This document shows, piece after piece, positions 20,201 to 31,651 of a stretch of DNA of 40,014 bases (the stretch's first letter is position 1; every line of letters starts with the position of its first letter). The notes under the pieces are model-generated. The model searched no databases, was not told where the DNA came from, and saw only the letters and a list, made by a program, of their open reading frames with translations. The DNA comes from Asterionellopsis glacialis. Its lineage: Eukaryota; Bacillariophyta; Plagiogrammaphyceae; Rhaphoneidales; Asterionellopsidaceae. Both the position numbers and the translations under genes were made by a program. Location: the NCBI GenBank assembly GCA_014885115.2, contig WKLE02003829.1, forward strand, positions 1 through 40,014, read 5' to 3'.

Positions 20201-23200
20201 CCAGGCAAGGCGAGGCCTCACATCCATGTTGAAGTCGGCAACCTCCACAAGTCGTTGTAGCGAGAAAATACGGGGGCCATCATCGCCGTGAACGGATGAT
20301 TTTGTAGTAGAGTTTTCAGATATTGCCTTTTTTGATTTTGACGCAGGAGCCACTGTGCTTCCACGACCAACGCCAGTTACGCCACGTTTTGAATCACCTG
20401 AGATTTCCATCGCCGAAACTTCGACTAGTTGTTCAATAAAATGCGCTATACTTCGAGCGGACAAATTCACCGTCGAAGAAAATACTTTATCAATAAGAAC
20501 TTCACTAACTGCAGCCAAAACAGCCCGACCGTTATTCTCCTCCATTTCCCGCGTTACCTACATTTAAAAAAAATTGAAATCGTTTGAGTCTTTATCGCGC
20601 ATATCATTGCAAAATTCCATGTATCTTTTACTTACTTCAGCTTTCGTTGTCTGGCGAAACATTCCAGTGTCCGCAGTGGGAGAGACCTCTGCAGGTGCAT
20701 CTTTATCTACCAAGAATTGCTCGTCCGTATCCAAACCTGATGCAAAAAGGCGTAATCTAGCAAGCTGTGATATGCATTGGAGAACAGGCCCCCAACTTTC
20801 TCCCAAATATTCGCCATCAATCACCGCAATACTGAGAAGAGTACGAATACTCTCAATGTTTTTGTGTTTCATTTCTTTCAAAGATCCAAGAAATGTAAAT
20901 TTCGCCAGTGAATTCATGAAAGTATCTCGAGCCAAAGTCATATCACTATGAGCTGCTACGCGCACAGCATAGACAAAACCATTCAGACAAGCAGCAATGA
21001 TACGCTCATCTTCAGAGCATTCAAGAACCTGCGAGAGGGTGCCAATCAAAGGTCCCCACGATTCATCGAACATTGGTTTGACAACACCGGCAGGTGAAAC
21101 CGAGTCAGTTAACAGTGTGGAGGGAGCAACCATTGTTTTGCCCCCCTTTCCGGTCTTTTTCCGAAACAGCTTCTCAGTTGCTCCCATCATTTCCTCACGT
21201 TCTTTCTTAAACTTTTCTCGCTTCCTTTCTTCTGCACTCTTTCCAAAAAAGGCGTTACCCTCGAAAAATAAAGACGAGTCCATCATTTCCTTTGTAGCCT
21301 TTTCTCTTTCGCGAGCGTCATCGTCTTCTTTCAGACTGAAAGGGTGTGTTTTGATACGATTGAATATTCCAGTAAGGAATTCTTCAGGAAGATCGCCCCC
21401 GTCCACGGATATGCCGCGATTATTACGAATAAATGATTCAAGCGTCATCTTCTTTTCAGGTTTGATGTTTGGATTGTGCAAGTCTGTATTGAGCATGATA
21501 ACTGAAAAACCAAGAATAAATGCGGTGTCAGCCGAGGGGAAGACTTCGGGGTTTTGACGAGTAAATCGTTCTGCAAACTTTTCCATAATGCGATCAATCT
21601 GGGGAGGAAAGAAACATATTCATCGAGTTAGAAACATAATTGTGAAGCAAGCTAAAAATACAAAAGTGATGTTTTTTGGACGAACCTTTTGAGCTTCTCC
21701 TGGTAGACGGAAACCAGAAAGAAATAGCCTGATGGCGTCATCAAATGGAAGTCCAGAGAAATTGAGAGCGTCAACATAATGATGCAAAACACGAACATAA
21801 AAACCTGCACCACCCTTGTCCGCGTCAACACCGCCGCCTTTCACAAACGCAGCATCAGGCTCCCTTCCTAAAAATTCTCCTGTTTGAGTTTTGTCTAATT
21901 TGTCTTTGTTTCTGAGGAAGAATTTAGCAATATCTGAAGCATCAAGTTCCACAAAGCCATTGTCAATAAAGTACTTCAAACCACTTTTGATCGACAAATT
22001 CCATTTGACCATGCCCAACTCGAAGTTTCGCTCAGCAGTACGTTTCTTTTCAAAATCTGTAACTATCTTGCCGGTCGCCTCGTCTGAAACCATAATTTTC
22101 TCTGGTACCTGTCCCGATGATTTTTTTTCTCCCTTATTGGCAGAAGATGAAACTGAGGACTCGTCGCCCAAGCTTCCATGGAGAGATGAATCAACCGACC
22201 CTTTTCTCGCTAGCGAAGCATTCTTAGGCGTTGCTGCTAAACCAACGTCAATTTGCAAGTGTTTTCTGAGCCGAGTAGCAGCACTATCCTCGTTGTCCTC
22301 ATCCTCATTTACTGGCAAGCCTAATGCCTTAAGAAAAGCACGTAAAATATTTGTCAGAACTTCAACTCCCGCTAAGCTTAACTCGAGATCATTTTCTACC
22401 TCTTTGACTGTTGCATTCTTAGGTGGGGTGGCAGTTGACTTAGCAGCCAGCTTTGTAAGATTCATAACGATTTCATTGTAAAGGTTCGATGCATCCATAT
22501 CACAATCATAGTTCAGAAAGATTTGTGTTAGCAATCCAGGGTCTGAACATAATGCACGGAGTGCCTCCAACACAAGCGCTTTTTGTTCAAAAGAAGAGTT
22601 AGGCGATTCTAAAACGCGCAAGAATATGTTGGCTACAAAGACTTCTATTTCGGATTTGAGGTGCTTCTTAAACTTCCAGACCTATTTTTGGGGAAGACAG
22701 TAAGAAAAGATTGTTTGAGTGTATTGGAGGGAAAAATGTCACGCACGCATGACTTTCTCAACTTCACAAATAGCAGTACTTACGAGAATCAAAAAAATCT
22801 TTTGAGAAAGAAATGCAACCTGCGTATTGTTTGACATACAGCACTTGAGAAGTGAAACGCAAAGATAGTTTTGGATAGCATATATGAATTTTTCACCAGA
22901 ACAGAATGCCTCCCCCGCGTGTTCAAGCACAGCAAGGATTAACTCAAGAGATAAAATTTTGGAATTCAAAGCTAGCGGGTCTGGGGCTGGCGTATAAAAA
23001 GAAGCCATCAGCCCTTCTTTGCTTTTATCTTCATCTCCAGGTAATGGTTTGGAACTTAGTTTGCACAAGGCTCGAAGCAAGAGATACGAATCAATATGAA
23101 ATTGGGACGCAAATGATGCAAAGGACGGCGGAGGTGCGTCAGTTTTCCCATCAACCTTCTCTGCTTTGAATTCTTCATCTTTTTCAAGCGAAGATGCTTC

Positions 23201-24482
23201 ACCATTTGCAATTTTCTCGGTCGGTGAAGTCGAAGCTGCGTTCTTGTTGTTGCTTGCGCTAGAAGAGTAGTCGCTATCAGCTCGCACCATTACATCATAT
23301 GCCTCCATTCGATTAAAGACTGACTTCAGCATATCAAGTAAAGCTGATTGCGCTTGGTCTTTGCAAGTAGGTGATTTTGTTACGAGATACACATGGAATG
23401 TTGATCGAACAGCTGTGAGCATCGCTCCCTCGTGAATCCCACACTTTGGGGATGTCATGAGAGCCATCAATGCTTTTACCACTCCCAACTGCACTGTATC
23501 GGAACTAGATTCCGAACACTTAGCAATACTTTGCATCAATGCGTACAGTAATGATGGAGGTGGAGGATCTTGTCCTTTGGAGGTAGAATTGTCCTCATCA
23601 CGTCCTCCAGCTTTTCCAGATACGTAGCGGTTGTTGAGTAATGTTGTGGTGCAATCCAATGCCATCTCACAAACTCTCGCAGTCCTCGATGGATGGGACA
23701 ATACCATAGCGTAAGCTGCCAAAGATATTTTCACTGCACCATGCATTGGCTCGGTTGTAGATGATTCATCAAAAGGTGGTTCTAACGAGCCGCCATTCGC
23801 CATTGGAGTTTCTGCTGCCGGTTCTGCTGCGGAGGTATCGTCTCCATCCGCAGACTCTGCTACAGTTGACGTTGTTGCTTCCTCCGCTGGTTCCTCTTGC
23901 TGTTGTGACTCCCCATTTTCAGTCACGTGATGGTTTCCATTCCCATTTACGTCTAAATCGCCGAATGCAAGAGCACTTCCTAGCTCTTCTTGATCGGGTG
24001 CCTTTTTCGAATCCTGCATCCATTCTGGCGTTGCTGGTAATGACTTTGGTGGCCAATCTTCCATACGAAAATTCCCCAGAGCATCAACAGCTTCCTGTAA
24101 CTTTGCAGCTACATCCTGCAGTATCCAATATTAGAAAGTAAATGTGTTAGAACAGCAAGAGAATCGTTATATTTGGTTGAAACCCACTTTCAACGCATGC
24201 ATGAACTTATTTGGAAAGTATTCTGCCTCCGCATCGCACGTACAAATGTACGTATTTTAGTACGGAGGAGCAAAGGAAAAGCGAAGATCTGGGAAAACTT
24301 ACCCGATATCGTCGCCCGCGCATTTCTTTCTGGATCCTGATGGTCTTGGTTAAAACATCTTTCATCGTGTCCTGATGCTGAGCTTGCATTGAGTCGGAAT
24401 TGCTTGATGAGTTTTGTTTTTTCATGTCTTCTTCTGCTTCTACAGCAAGACCATGCGACATGGACGCTAACAGCGAAGACAT
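17226..24482 (-). CDS. BIG-type Sec7 ARF guanine-nucleotide exchange factor (eight exons)
   Basis: Activates ARF GTPases by GDP/GTP exchange on trans-Golgi or endosomal membranes. Exons are 24482-24303, 24115-22784, 22681-21686, 21598-20636, 20557-19577, 19488-19067, 18972-18861 and 18749-17226. The introns are 78-187 bp, all GT-AG, with phases 0,0,0,0,0,2,0. The joined protein has 2169 residues, within the range for this family. An N-terminal DCB/HUS-like region covers exons 1-3 (IVWKFKKHLKSEIEVF...IFLRVLE). The Sec7 domain spans exons 3-4 with [21 protein letters not shown] (glutamic finger about residue 833) and the signature MLNTDLHNPNIK. HDS-type helical repeats follow, including VTREMEENNGRAVL. 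A non-standard insert in the last exon carries TPYGKGRIVERR and LDSGATLFRP. Low-complexity acidic linkers lie in exon 2. It is divergent from the Tic22-like gene. Confidence 0.95.
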
Positions 24483-25062
24483 GGTGGATGCACTAGGCAG
24501 ATATGGGAGCTCTAAACAATATCAATACTACTTAGTATGTTATAACCTCTACGGGTGGCGGGTTCTATACTGGAGTTTGAGCAATGCATGCATGCAAGAG
24601 TCAATTTCTCTTTGCCTACACAATGACTGTTCTTTTCGTGTCGAATAAGTCGTCCCAGACAAATATTTTCATTTTTTATGTCTTACACGACTGGCCGTCG
24701 TTTCTGTGTTTCCCATAGACAGACAGTCAATATAGATGATTCACTTTTTCATGACGGAAACCTCAACTCATTTTTTCCCTGATAAACTATTGTTCTAGCA
24801 AGCATGCACTCCAAAAACAGCAGTAAAACGCAAGGCGCGCACACGACCCGGAGTTGTGTAGACTTCTACATCCATCCAAGTACGTATTTCTCTTGACGCG
24901 TGGAGGTCACATTTTGGTTTCTTATTTTACCGCAAGGATCCCTTCCTTGACATCATCAATACTCTGGGATTGCAACAACAACAACAATAACAACAATAGC
25001 AACAGTGAAGGAGGGGTACGAAGGAAAAACAACGCTACCACAAAGAAGATTCGAAGGAAAGT
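24483..25062. promoter_or_regulatory. Shared divergent 5' region
   Basis: The space between the BIG GEF and the Tic22-like gene. A CAACAA/AACAAT-rich run at about 24973-25005 lies in the leader of the plus-strand gene. Unlike most other 5' spaces here, it has no ACCTGGTAC-family word. No exon was recognised. Confidence 0.5.
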
Positions 25063-26223
25063 ATGGTTCATTTTCGCTCAATTTGCGTTGCCGCCTTGGC
25101 AACCACTGTGGTTGCATCAAATCCACTTGGAAGTCTAGTAAATCAAGCACGCAAAACTTTGAATTTCTCTTCTTTCATTGGATCAGCCAGGCGAACTGCT
25201 GAGACGCCTTATGATCTCGTTGCTGGACATCCTGTCTTTCAAGTTACAACACCATGGGGGGCTCCCTACATGAACTTTGAAAGGATAATGGATAATGATG
25301 ATACGTCGACAGACACAATGTCTACAAAGACCGATGGATTTGATGATACCGGTGCTATGCGACCGGTAGCTCTCTTCTTTATGGATCCTGCAGATGCCGT
25401 GGAATTGCAGGCACAAATGAAGCAAATGTCAAATATGGCTGATTCTGATATGAGAATCACCGCGACAACCTTGGCCAAGGCACTTCGTCAATCGGCTAAT
25501 CTTGGCAACGGTCTTGTGACTGGAACACCCATTGAACCAAAAGATGGCAAACTCAAATCAATGAATGATGGTGGATCCTTAAGGTATAAAATTGTCCCAC
25601 CAAAGCGACAACTGTATTACGCTGCTAGATGCAAGGGCAAGGAGCGTGTTGGCCACTTTGGTGCAAATCCGTGGGAGGATGCCCGTGCTGCTGTGATTGG
25701 AAATAATGCCATTGCTGGATTCAATATGGACAGACGAAATGAAAGGAGTGAAAGGAAAGTAAAGGCCATGACTCCCGAGCAAAGAGCTAGTGCTCATATG
25801 GATGGTTACACAGGCATTCCTGTCTTTTATGCTCCTGAAATGAAACGTGTCATTCCAAAATTGAAGCAACTTACGAGTGGAAACAAAGAGGAACTCCCCT
25901 TTTTCTTTTCCTACGAAGACTTGATGGATTCATGGGACAAGCTTCGGGAGAAAAGTAAAGGAAAGATCCCCGCTAAACCCAATGTTGAAGTTTTCAACAT
26001 GTGGGATGTTTTGACTAGCATGGAAAAGGATGACTGGAAGAAAAAGCGGAACACGGCTAGCTTGTTGAAGGATCCCTTGGGGCCACTTCGGGAACGTCTT
26101 GCTTCTAAAACTGAACCAGGTCTGGACTCAATCACGTTCATACCTCCCAGTTCTGGTGCTCACTACAAGGAACAAATTAGTGCACAGGGAAATGGAAAGG
26201 CTCGTCTGCGCCCTATGCGGTAA
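25063..26223 (+). CDS. Tic22-like family protein
   Basis: A single-exon 386-residue protein. Tic22 proteins sit in the intermembrane or inner envelope space of plastids and assist protein import; in diatoms the compartment may differ. The N-terminus (MVHFRSICVAALATTVVA) looks like a signal peptide. Two similar halves are visible, as in Tic22. Half one has GHPVFQVTTPWGAPYMNF, then VALFFMDPADAVELQAQMKQM and ITATTLAKALRQ. Half two has GIPVFYAPEMKRVIPKLKQL, ELPFFFSYEDLMDSWDKL and VEVFNMWDVLTSM. The linker is basic. The tail (SSGAHYKEQISAQGNGKARLRPMR) is basic and unstructured. The family call rests on the repeated PVF...FF-x-DA pattern seen by eye. No plastid ASAF motif is evident after the leader, so location is uncertain. 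The convergent GMC gene ends 122 bp downstream. Confidence 0.72.
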   Translation: MVHFRSICVAALATTVVASNPLGSLVNQARKTLNFSSFIGSARRTAETPYDLVAGHPVFQVTTPWGAPYMNFERIMDNDDTSTDTMSTKTDGFDDTGAMRPVALFFMDPADAVELQAQMKQMSNMADSDMRITATTLAKALRQSANLGNGLVTGTPIEPKDGKLKSMNDGGSLRYKIVPPKRQLYYAARCKGKERVGHFGANPWEDARAAVIGNNAIAGFNMDRRNERSERKVKAMTPEQRASAHMDGYTGIPVFYAPEMKRVIPKLKQLTSGNKEELPFFFSYEDLMDSWDKLREKSKGKIPAKPNVEVFNMWDVLTSMEKDDWKKKRNTASLLKDPLGPLRERLASKTEPGLDSITFIPPSSGAHYKEQISAQGNGKARLRPMR

Positions 26224-26345
26224 AGAAATTAAGACACCATATTTTTAAAATCATAACACTCGAAGCAAAGGAGACAAAAAATTACTACCTATCAATGTAT
26301 CTATACAAATTTACAATTATGATTTCAGTTTCATTAGTTGCTATT

Positions 26346-28595
26346 TCACATTTTTGTTGTTCGATCTTCAAAGATCAAATCTGCTGCACGACTTGCTAGC
26401 ACACAAACAGTGCTATGCGTATTTCCATTTGGAACTCTAGGCATTACGCCGGCATCGGCCACCCTCAAGTTTTCAACACCAATTACTCGCAGTCTCTCAT
26501 CAACAACGGCAGTTGGATCATTGGCAGAACCCATTTTCGTGCTTCCGGACCAATGACTATTTGTCAAATGTTCTACCTTCACGTGGTTGTCTAGCAGTTC
26601 TTCTACAATCTTTGACCCAGGATACATTTCCTCTTCAGTTTTAAGAGAAAGAGGAGCAAATGAACGAATCCTTCGAACTTCTTCTACCCCCCAAGCCAGA
26701 CGTTTAATGTCTAAGTCTGAAAGATAGGATGTTCTGTTTGGTGGAAGTTGAACGGAAGGTAGAGTGAAGTTGATCCCCCAAAAGTTGTTATTCTTGTCAG
26801 TTAGTACTCCAGAGGTTGGAATAAGGTTCCGATTTTCTACACTGGAGGTCTTCACCTCATATCGGGCTTCTGGTTTTAGCAGAGCTACTGTCACCAGCAT
26901 TGCACTTGACTCGATGGGTATTTCTACCGAATCGCCGCCAGCAGCGCGCTCCTTGTAAATTTCATGGGTGCGATCAATAACATGAGGCTCGACAACTCGG
27001 GGGAAGACAGTGAGTTGTAAGTCTGGGCTTGGTCCAACTGCCCAAGGTGACCGAAGAAATGCACCCGCCGAAAATCCTGACGTACCTATCGTACCTAGAT
27101 GAGAATATACATTCTTAATTTGAGACGAAGATACATTCTTGTTTCCTTCAAACCCTTTGATTAAGTCCACGGCTAAGGTGTAATCTTCCATTTCACCTCC
27201 GAAAGAATAAATCGAAGTCGCCCGCTCCGCCATTTTGGGGGTGATACGAAAAGCTATGGCGACAGCTGGGTGATCTTGCAGATTTTTACCAACTCCTGGG
27301 AGATCTTTCACTTTACCCCCTTCACTTATGCCCGAATTGGCCAAAAGCTGAGGTGTCATGATGGCTCCTGCTGAGAGGATTACCTCTCTGGTGGTTTTTA
27401 CCACGCTACTGACTGTAGCACTTTGTGAAGGCTTACTTTGGTTGCATGAAAAAAATTCCACCCCCACAGCCCTTGGTTTTCCTGTCACAACAGAATTGTC
27501 CATGATCACTCGAGAAACTGTGGCATCCGTCTTGATGACAAGGTTACTAGGGAGAGATCCCTTACCGATGATAGATGCTGCAACTGAAGCCCGTACGCCA
27601 CCCGCAATATTGAATTCGTAGTAACCAGCACCGACGCGTTTTCCGGGGTCAGGATGGTTGAATCCACGGGACGCCAACGATAAGCCAGCTGCGAGAAAGG
27701 ATTCTAGGAAGAGAGGAGCAACAATATCGATCGCTGGTCCTGCTGGGGTTGTTGTGATAGGTCCATCTTGACCACGCCAATGTTTATCATCATTTTTCTC
27801 ATCTTTCCAATAAGGAGGAGTAGGAGAGTGTGACTCGTCAAATTTTTCTAAATCTTTGTAGTGATTTAGCATACTTTCCCATGACCACTCATCTGGCCAA
27901 TTGTCAAAATCAGTTGAAAGAGCTCTGATGTATATCATTGCGTTCAGTAATCCACACCCTCCTAATGCTCTTGCTAATAATAACGGCTTCATCGGCCAAT
28001 GCGTGGGCGAACGAGAAGCCTCACTAGAAAGACCTGCTCTATCCCGACGTCCTGGACTATTTGAAATACCACTCCACATGAGAGGGATGTCAAATTTGTT
28101 GAGATTTTGTGTTCCCGCGCCCCACTGTACATCTGCACCGTCAATAATTTCATTTGCATGGTCTTGAACAACTTTCGTGACCGAAGATTGACTAGATGTT
28201 CCAGATTCTAAAAGGAGCACGCGACCCGGTCTGTTTGCATCTTCTGCTTCGAGCTTTTGCGCGAGTTTTGTGGCGACAATGATGCCAGCTGGACCTCCAC
28301 CCACAACTATGTATTCGAATTCTTCCTTTTGAATTGGGATCCAGCTTTCTGCGTGTTCACGACGGCAGAAACACGATATTGAATACAGAGTGTACGTCAG
28401 CAAAGCTATACAGGTGATAATAACAACCAACCCACTGGGGGTAAAATAAGATACCCATTTATGGATCTTTGTTCTTTGCTTATTTGAAATGGGAATGAAG
28501 TCGCCAACCTCTCCGTTACTGGACCCAGATCTAACGCCCAGGTAAAGCTCTTCGGATTTGCTATGTTCAACAGCAATACTACCGTATTCCTTCAT
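26346..28595 (-). CDS. Membrane-anchored GMC (FAD) oxidoreductase
   Basis: A single-exon, 749-residue flavoprotein of the glucose-methanol-choline family, which oxidises alcohols. Residues about 55-75 form one transmembrane helix (VVIITCIALLTYTLYSI), suggesting a type II membrane protein with the catalytic part in the lumen or outside. The ADP-binding Rossmann motif follows (YIVVGGGPAGIIVATKLAQ, then RVLLLESG). Further GMC marks are ALGGCGLLNAMIYIR, EVILSAGAIMTPQLLANSG with GVGKNLQDH, and a C-terminal HLTNSHWSGSTKMG (catalytic His region). The final ENLRVADAGVMP...NGNTHSTV carries the second His. The open frame extends upstream only through a TTG codon, so ATG at 28595 is chosen. The substrate cannot be predicted. 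The protein is longer than bacterial choline dehydrogenases because of the N-terminal anchor and internal loops. Confidence 0.93.
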   Translation of the reverse strand: MKEYGSIAVEHSKSEELYLGVRSGSSNGEVGDFIPISNKQRTKIHKWVSYFTPSGLVVIITCIALLTYTLYSISCFCRREHAESWIPIQKEEFEYIVVGGGPAGIIVATKLAQKLEAEDANRPGRVLLLESGTSSQSSVTKVVQDHANEIIDGADVQWGAGTQNLNKFDIPLMWSGISNSPGRRDRAGLSSEASRSPTHWPMKPLLLARALGGCGLLNAMIYIRALSTDFDNWPDEWSWESMLNHYKDLEKFDESHSPTPPYWKDEKNDDKHWRGQDGPITTTPAGPAIDIVAPLFLESFLAAGLSLASRGFNHPDPGKRVGAGYYEFNIAGGVRASVAASIIGKGSLPSNLVIKTDATVSRVIMDNSVVTGKPRAVGVEFFSCNQSKPSQSATVSSVVKTTREVILSAGAIMTPQLLANSGISEGGKVKDLPGVGKNLQDHPAVAIAFRITPKMAERATSIYSFGGEMEDYTLAVDLIKGFEGNKNVSSSQIKNVYSHLGTIGTSGFSAGAFLRSPWAVGPSPDLQLTVFPRVVEPHVIDRTHEIYKERAAGGDSVEIPIESSAMLVTVALLKPEARYEVKTSSVENRNLIPTSGVLTDKNNNFWGINFTLPSVQLPPNRTSYLSDLDIKRLAWGVEEVRRIRSFAPLSLKTEEEMYPGSKIVEELLDNHVKVEHLTNSHWSGSTKMGSANDPTAVVDERLRVIGVENLRVADAGVMPRVPNGNTHSTVCVLASRAADLIFEDRTTKM

Positions 28596-29459
28596 TATTC
28601 TCTTGCAGCTCAAAAGTGTAGAGTCTCTCGAGAATGTAGGTAGAGGAGAATGAAGTATCTTGTATCGTAACGGACTGCAACGAGAAGTCAACAAACGAGA
28701 ATTTTGAGCCGTGTTGACATCTATGTCGATGAGGTTCTACGAAAAGTATGAAGTCGGGTCTAGTCAGTCGTACAAGTAAGTAGGTCATACCCAGTAAGAA
28801 GTTCTACCTGTAGGTACTAGTGGTAAGCTAGAAATATCTGGTACGTACCAGGGGTACACATTCAAAGTACAATTCCAGAGAGTTGTATGTTACATCCAAA
28901 AGGCTTCGGTTTGTTGACAATCTTAGATCTTTCAGTTTTGCTGTCATGCTTACGCAAGGAGTTGTTTACCATTTAAGTACCTCGTGACGTTCAGGTTACT
29001 AAAAAAATCGCACCTAAGGGCATAAAATTCCAATTGAATATAACGTGATTCAAAGACCATAATAATTGTTACACCCGGTATTAATTATTGTCTCAAAAGA
29101 AGATAAGAATATGTACCTGGTAAATGCTTCAAAATGTAAAATTTGTAGCTTGGAACTCCTATTTCGGAACAATCGATGACGATCGAGATTCAAAAGATCC
29201 AGAGGCAGGTAAATACAGGTACCTGGTAGTGGATTACCTGGGTACTTTCATGATGTCTACCTGGTACCTGGTACATATATCGATATAGTAGAACCTCTAG
29301 TAGATTAGGACCACCTCTGGTCCTTAGACCAGCACCTCTCTAGGTCCTAGTCCTAGAGTACAGGTAAAGGGTCTACCAGGTAGTCCTAGTCCTACCGGTA
29401 CCTGGTAGGACCTCAGGACCTACCAGGTACCCCGTAAATGGAAAAATGTTATTTAATAA
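28596..29459. other. Intergenic region rich in GGTACC-family repeats
   Basis: 5' region of the GMC gene running into repetitive DNA. Scattered ACCTGGTA words occur at 28800-28860 and near 29115, and a dense block at 29210-29431 directly abuts the retroelement remnant. No gene was recognised. Confidence 0.6.
29210..29431. repeat. Dense ACCTGGTAC/TAGGTCCTAG repeat block with hairpin
   Basis: Tandemly degenerate ACCTGGTAC words alternate with related TAGGACC/GGTCCTAG words. A perfect 13-bp inverted repeat lies at 29397-29409 (GGTACCTGGTAGG) and 29419-29431 (CCTACCAGGTACC) around a 9-nt loop. The block ends about 30 bp before the RT remnant. Confidence 0.75.
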
Positions 29460-30471
29460 GACGAATGGAACCTCAGCTTCCTCAAATACAAGTTCTTTGA
29501 AAAAAGTCACCAAGGCCGACTGCTAGGCCAGAGCACCAAAGCCAAGGGTACACTTTTCAAACTATTACATCTACTGTATGTCGATGATGGTCTTTTTCTC
29601 TTTGAAACCAAAGAAGACATGACAAAAGCAGCAAACCAACTTTTTCAACACTTCAAGACATTGACTCAAGATGCACATCAGGAAAGACAACAAGAAATCC
29701 AAGACGGAAGCCATGTACTTCCCCCCAAGCCTACTCAAAGACGAATACAACAAAGTGGACTACTCAGAGAAGATACAAGTATCAGATGGTTACATAAACA
29801 TGACCAACAAGTTCAAATATTTAGGATCATGGTTAACAGAAGACTTAAAAGATGACTATGAAATAAGCGTCAGGATCAAGAAAGCCAAACAACAACTTGG
29901 CTCATTGAACAAATTCTTTAAAAGCAACTTTGTAACACAAAATACTAAAATCAGGATATACCTAGCAATACCACTCAACACGGTACTGTGGGGCTGTGAA
30001 TCATGGGCACTAAATTCAAAATCAAGAAGACGATTAGAAGCATTCCACCACACAGCCTTACATCAATTGTTAGGATACAACATGCACTACGTGCAAAAAT
30101 ATCATATCAAGAACTACAATGTGAGACTATGGTTGAGTCTGCCAACCATAACTGGCATAATCTACAGGAGACAACTGCAATGGATAAGCAAGATTGTAAG
30201 GATGGACAATGAACGAGTACCAAGGAAACTCATCTCATCTTGGAAGACAAATCCAAGAAAAGGTGGACACCCCCAAATCACTTACAGAAATGCCTTTGCA
30301 CAGGTGCTCAATGCATCCCTCCCAGGATCTGTAGACCAAAAAGTAGCCACCAACAAAAAAAATGGGTACCAAGAGTCCAAGATGAAGAATGGGATAACTG
30401 CCTTGAGATGTGGTGGGATAGAAAAAGGCTGCAGGCGCAGAGCAGTGACATACCACTGCTCCCTCCTCTGA
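29460..30471 (+). pseudogene. LINE-type reverse transcriptase remnant
   Basis: A truncated, frameshifted non-LTR retrotransposon RT. It is open from 29460 (after TAA at 29457), reading LLGQSTKAKGTLFKLL and then the catalytic LLYVDDGLFLF at 29571-29603. The frame moves by one base between about 29660 and 29671, then continues as MHIRKDNKKSKTEAMYFPPS. Next come YLGSWLTEDLKDDYEISVRIKKA, AIPLNTVLWGCESWALNSKSRRRLEAFHH and GHPQITYRNAF, the thumb and connection pattern of such elements. The N-terminal fingers/palm, endonuclease and 3' end are missing. CpG is lower than in the neighbouring genes. The element is dead as it stands. It resembles RT families common in diatom genomes (general knowledge). 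Confidence 0.85.
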
Positions 30472-30697
30472 CACCTCCCAGATGGAGCACCCAAGTCTGC
30501 AATACCCAAACAGAGCAAGCCATGACAGTTGCAATTTTTCAAAATATACAAGAACTTCCACAATTCTTCCCACCAAAAAACAACCATGGTCCATGAGGAC
30601 ACATGCCAAGTATGGCTGTCCTGATATGCACTCCCAATGAACAAGCCAAAGCAGTTATCTGAAGAGCAGAACAAGAATGAATTTGTTTTTTGATCTT
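30472..30697. other. Unassigned sequence between RT remnant and coil pseudogene
   Basis: No feature recognised. It may be the 3' tail of the retroelement. The antisense frames at 30235-30701 mirror the RT region and show no motifs. Confidence 0.4.
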
Positions 30698-31651
30698 TCA
30701 TTCTCTTTCAAGGAAGAGACAGTTCTCTTCTTCTTGTCTCTTATATTCTAGTTTCATCTTTTCATGTTCTCTTTTTTTCATTTTCATTACATTGATCTAA
30801 TGCCTTCTCTAGCTGCAAAACCTTTTTCTCTAACCTATCATTAGCTTTGGAAGTGTTAGCTTCCTTCTTCTCAAGTTTGTTTCAAAATCTTTCCTTTTCT
30901 TTTTCAAAAGAATCAAAATCATTCTCCATCTTTTATTGTTGTCTTTCCAACTTTTTGCTTTTCTTTGTTTATTTCTTTTCAAACTTTGTCTTTTCTTGTT
31001 TGTTTTTTCTTTCCAATTGTTCCAATTCTATAGTCATCTTCCTCTCCAAGGTTTCCAACTCTTTTTGAAGTTTTGACTTCTTTTTGTTGATTTTTGACTT
31101 CTCACGTTTCAATTCTTGAAGGTCTGATGATGATACCTTCTTCATCATCATGTTCAGTTCATCATATTCCTATAATGACACTTTTGTGTCAAGAGCCTTC
31201 TTTAATCCCTTTATTTCATCAGTGAGGGACAAGTTTCTAGCCTTCAAGTCACGGTTTTTGCTAATGAAATTTTGGTTTTTTCTCACTTGTTTTGTGAAAT
31301 CTCGGTTCTCTAAAGAAACCACAAGCTGTTTATTTTGCTTTTTCATCTCTTCCTTCTTGGAGGTGTTCTTCTCCAATTTTTCTACCTTACATTGGAGTTT
31401 CTTTTTCTCTGAATTGCTAGTCTTCAATTCATCTTTCACCATCTTGATGTCAGCTCACAATATTTTTATTTGAGTTTTGGAGCTTTTCATAAGGCGACCT
31501 TATGTCCTTATCATCCCAATTATCCAAAATCTTCTTCTTCTTTCTACTTGCTCTTGAAAAGTCATTGACAGAGTTCCTGTGATTTCCTTGATCCTAAACC
31601 TTGATTTCCTCATGATCAACTGATTCTTCCGATGATTCACTATTCTCGTCT
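30698..31651 (-). pseudogene. Coiled-coil protein pseudogene riddled with in-frame stops
   Basis: Read on the minus strand from about 31651, just after an AG acceptor-like site. The reading is an acidic start (ENSESSEESVDHEEIK), then a long Lys/Glu/Leu-rich heptad coil ending CLFLERE with TGA at 30698. Stops fall at 31594 (TAG), 31170 (TAG), 30969 (TAA), 30933 (TAA) and 30882 (TGA), with coil-like sequence resuming in the same frame after each. Two reading-frame changes are seen: one around 31450-31500 (with a TGA at 31450), one in an A7 run near 30770. The function of the ancestor is unknown; it could be part of a retroelement or a host coiled-coil gene. The adjacent RT remnant faces the other way. 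Confidence 0.65.

Noticed and set aside
20997..21557. 186-codon plus-strand frame
   Set aside because: Antisense shadow of the Sec7 exon of the BIG gene. Similar shadows at 21891-22481 and 17568-17837 were also dropped.
30698..31651. Stop-codon reassignment as explanation for the interrupted coil
   Set aside because: All neighbouring genes end normally at TAA, TAG or TGA and contain none internally, and all three stop types interrupt the coil.
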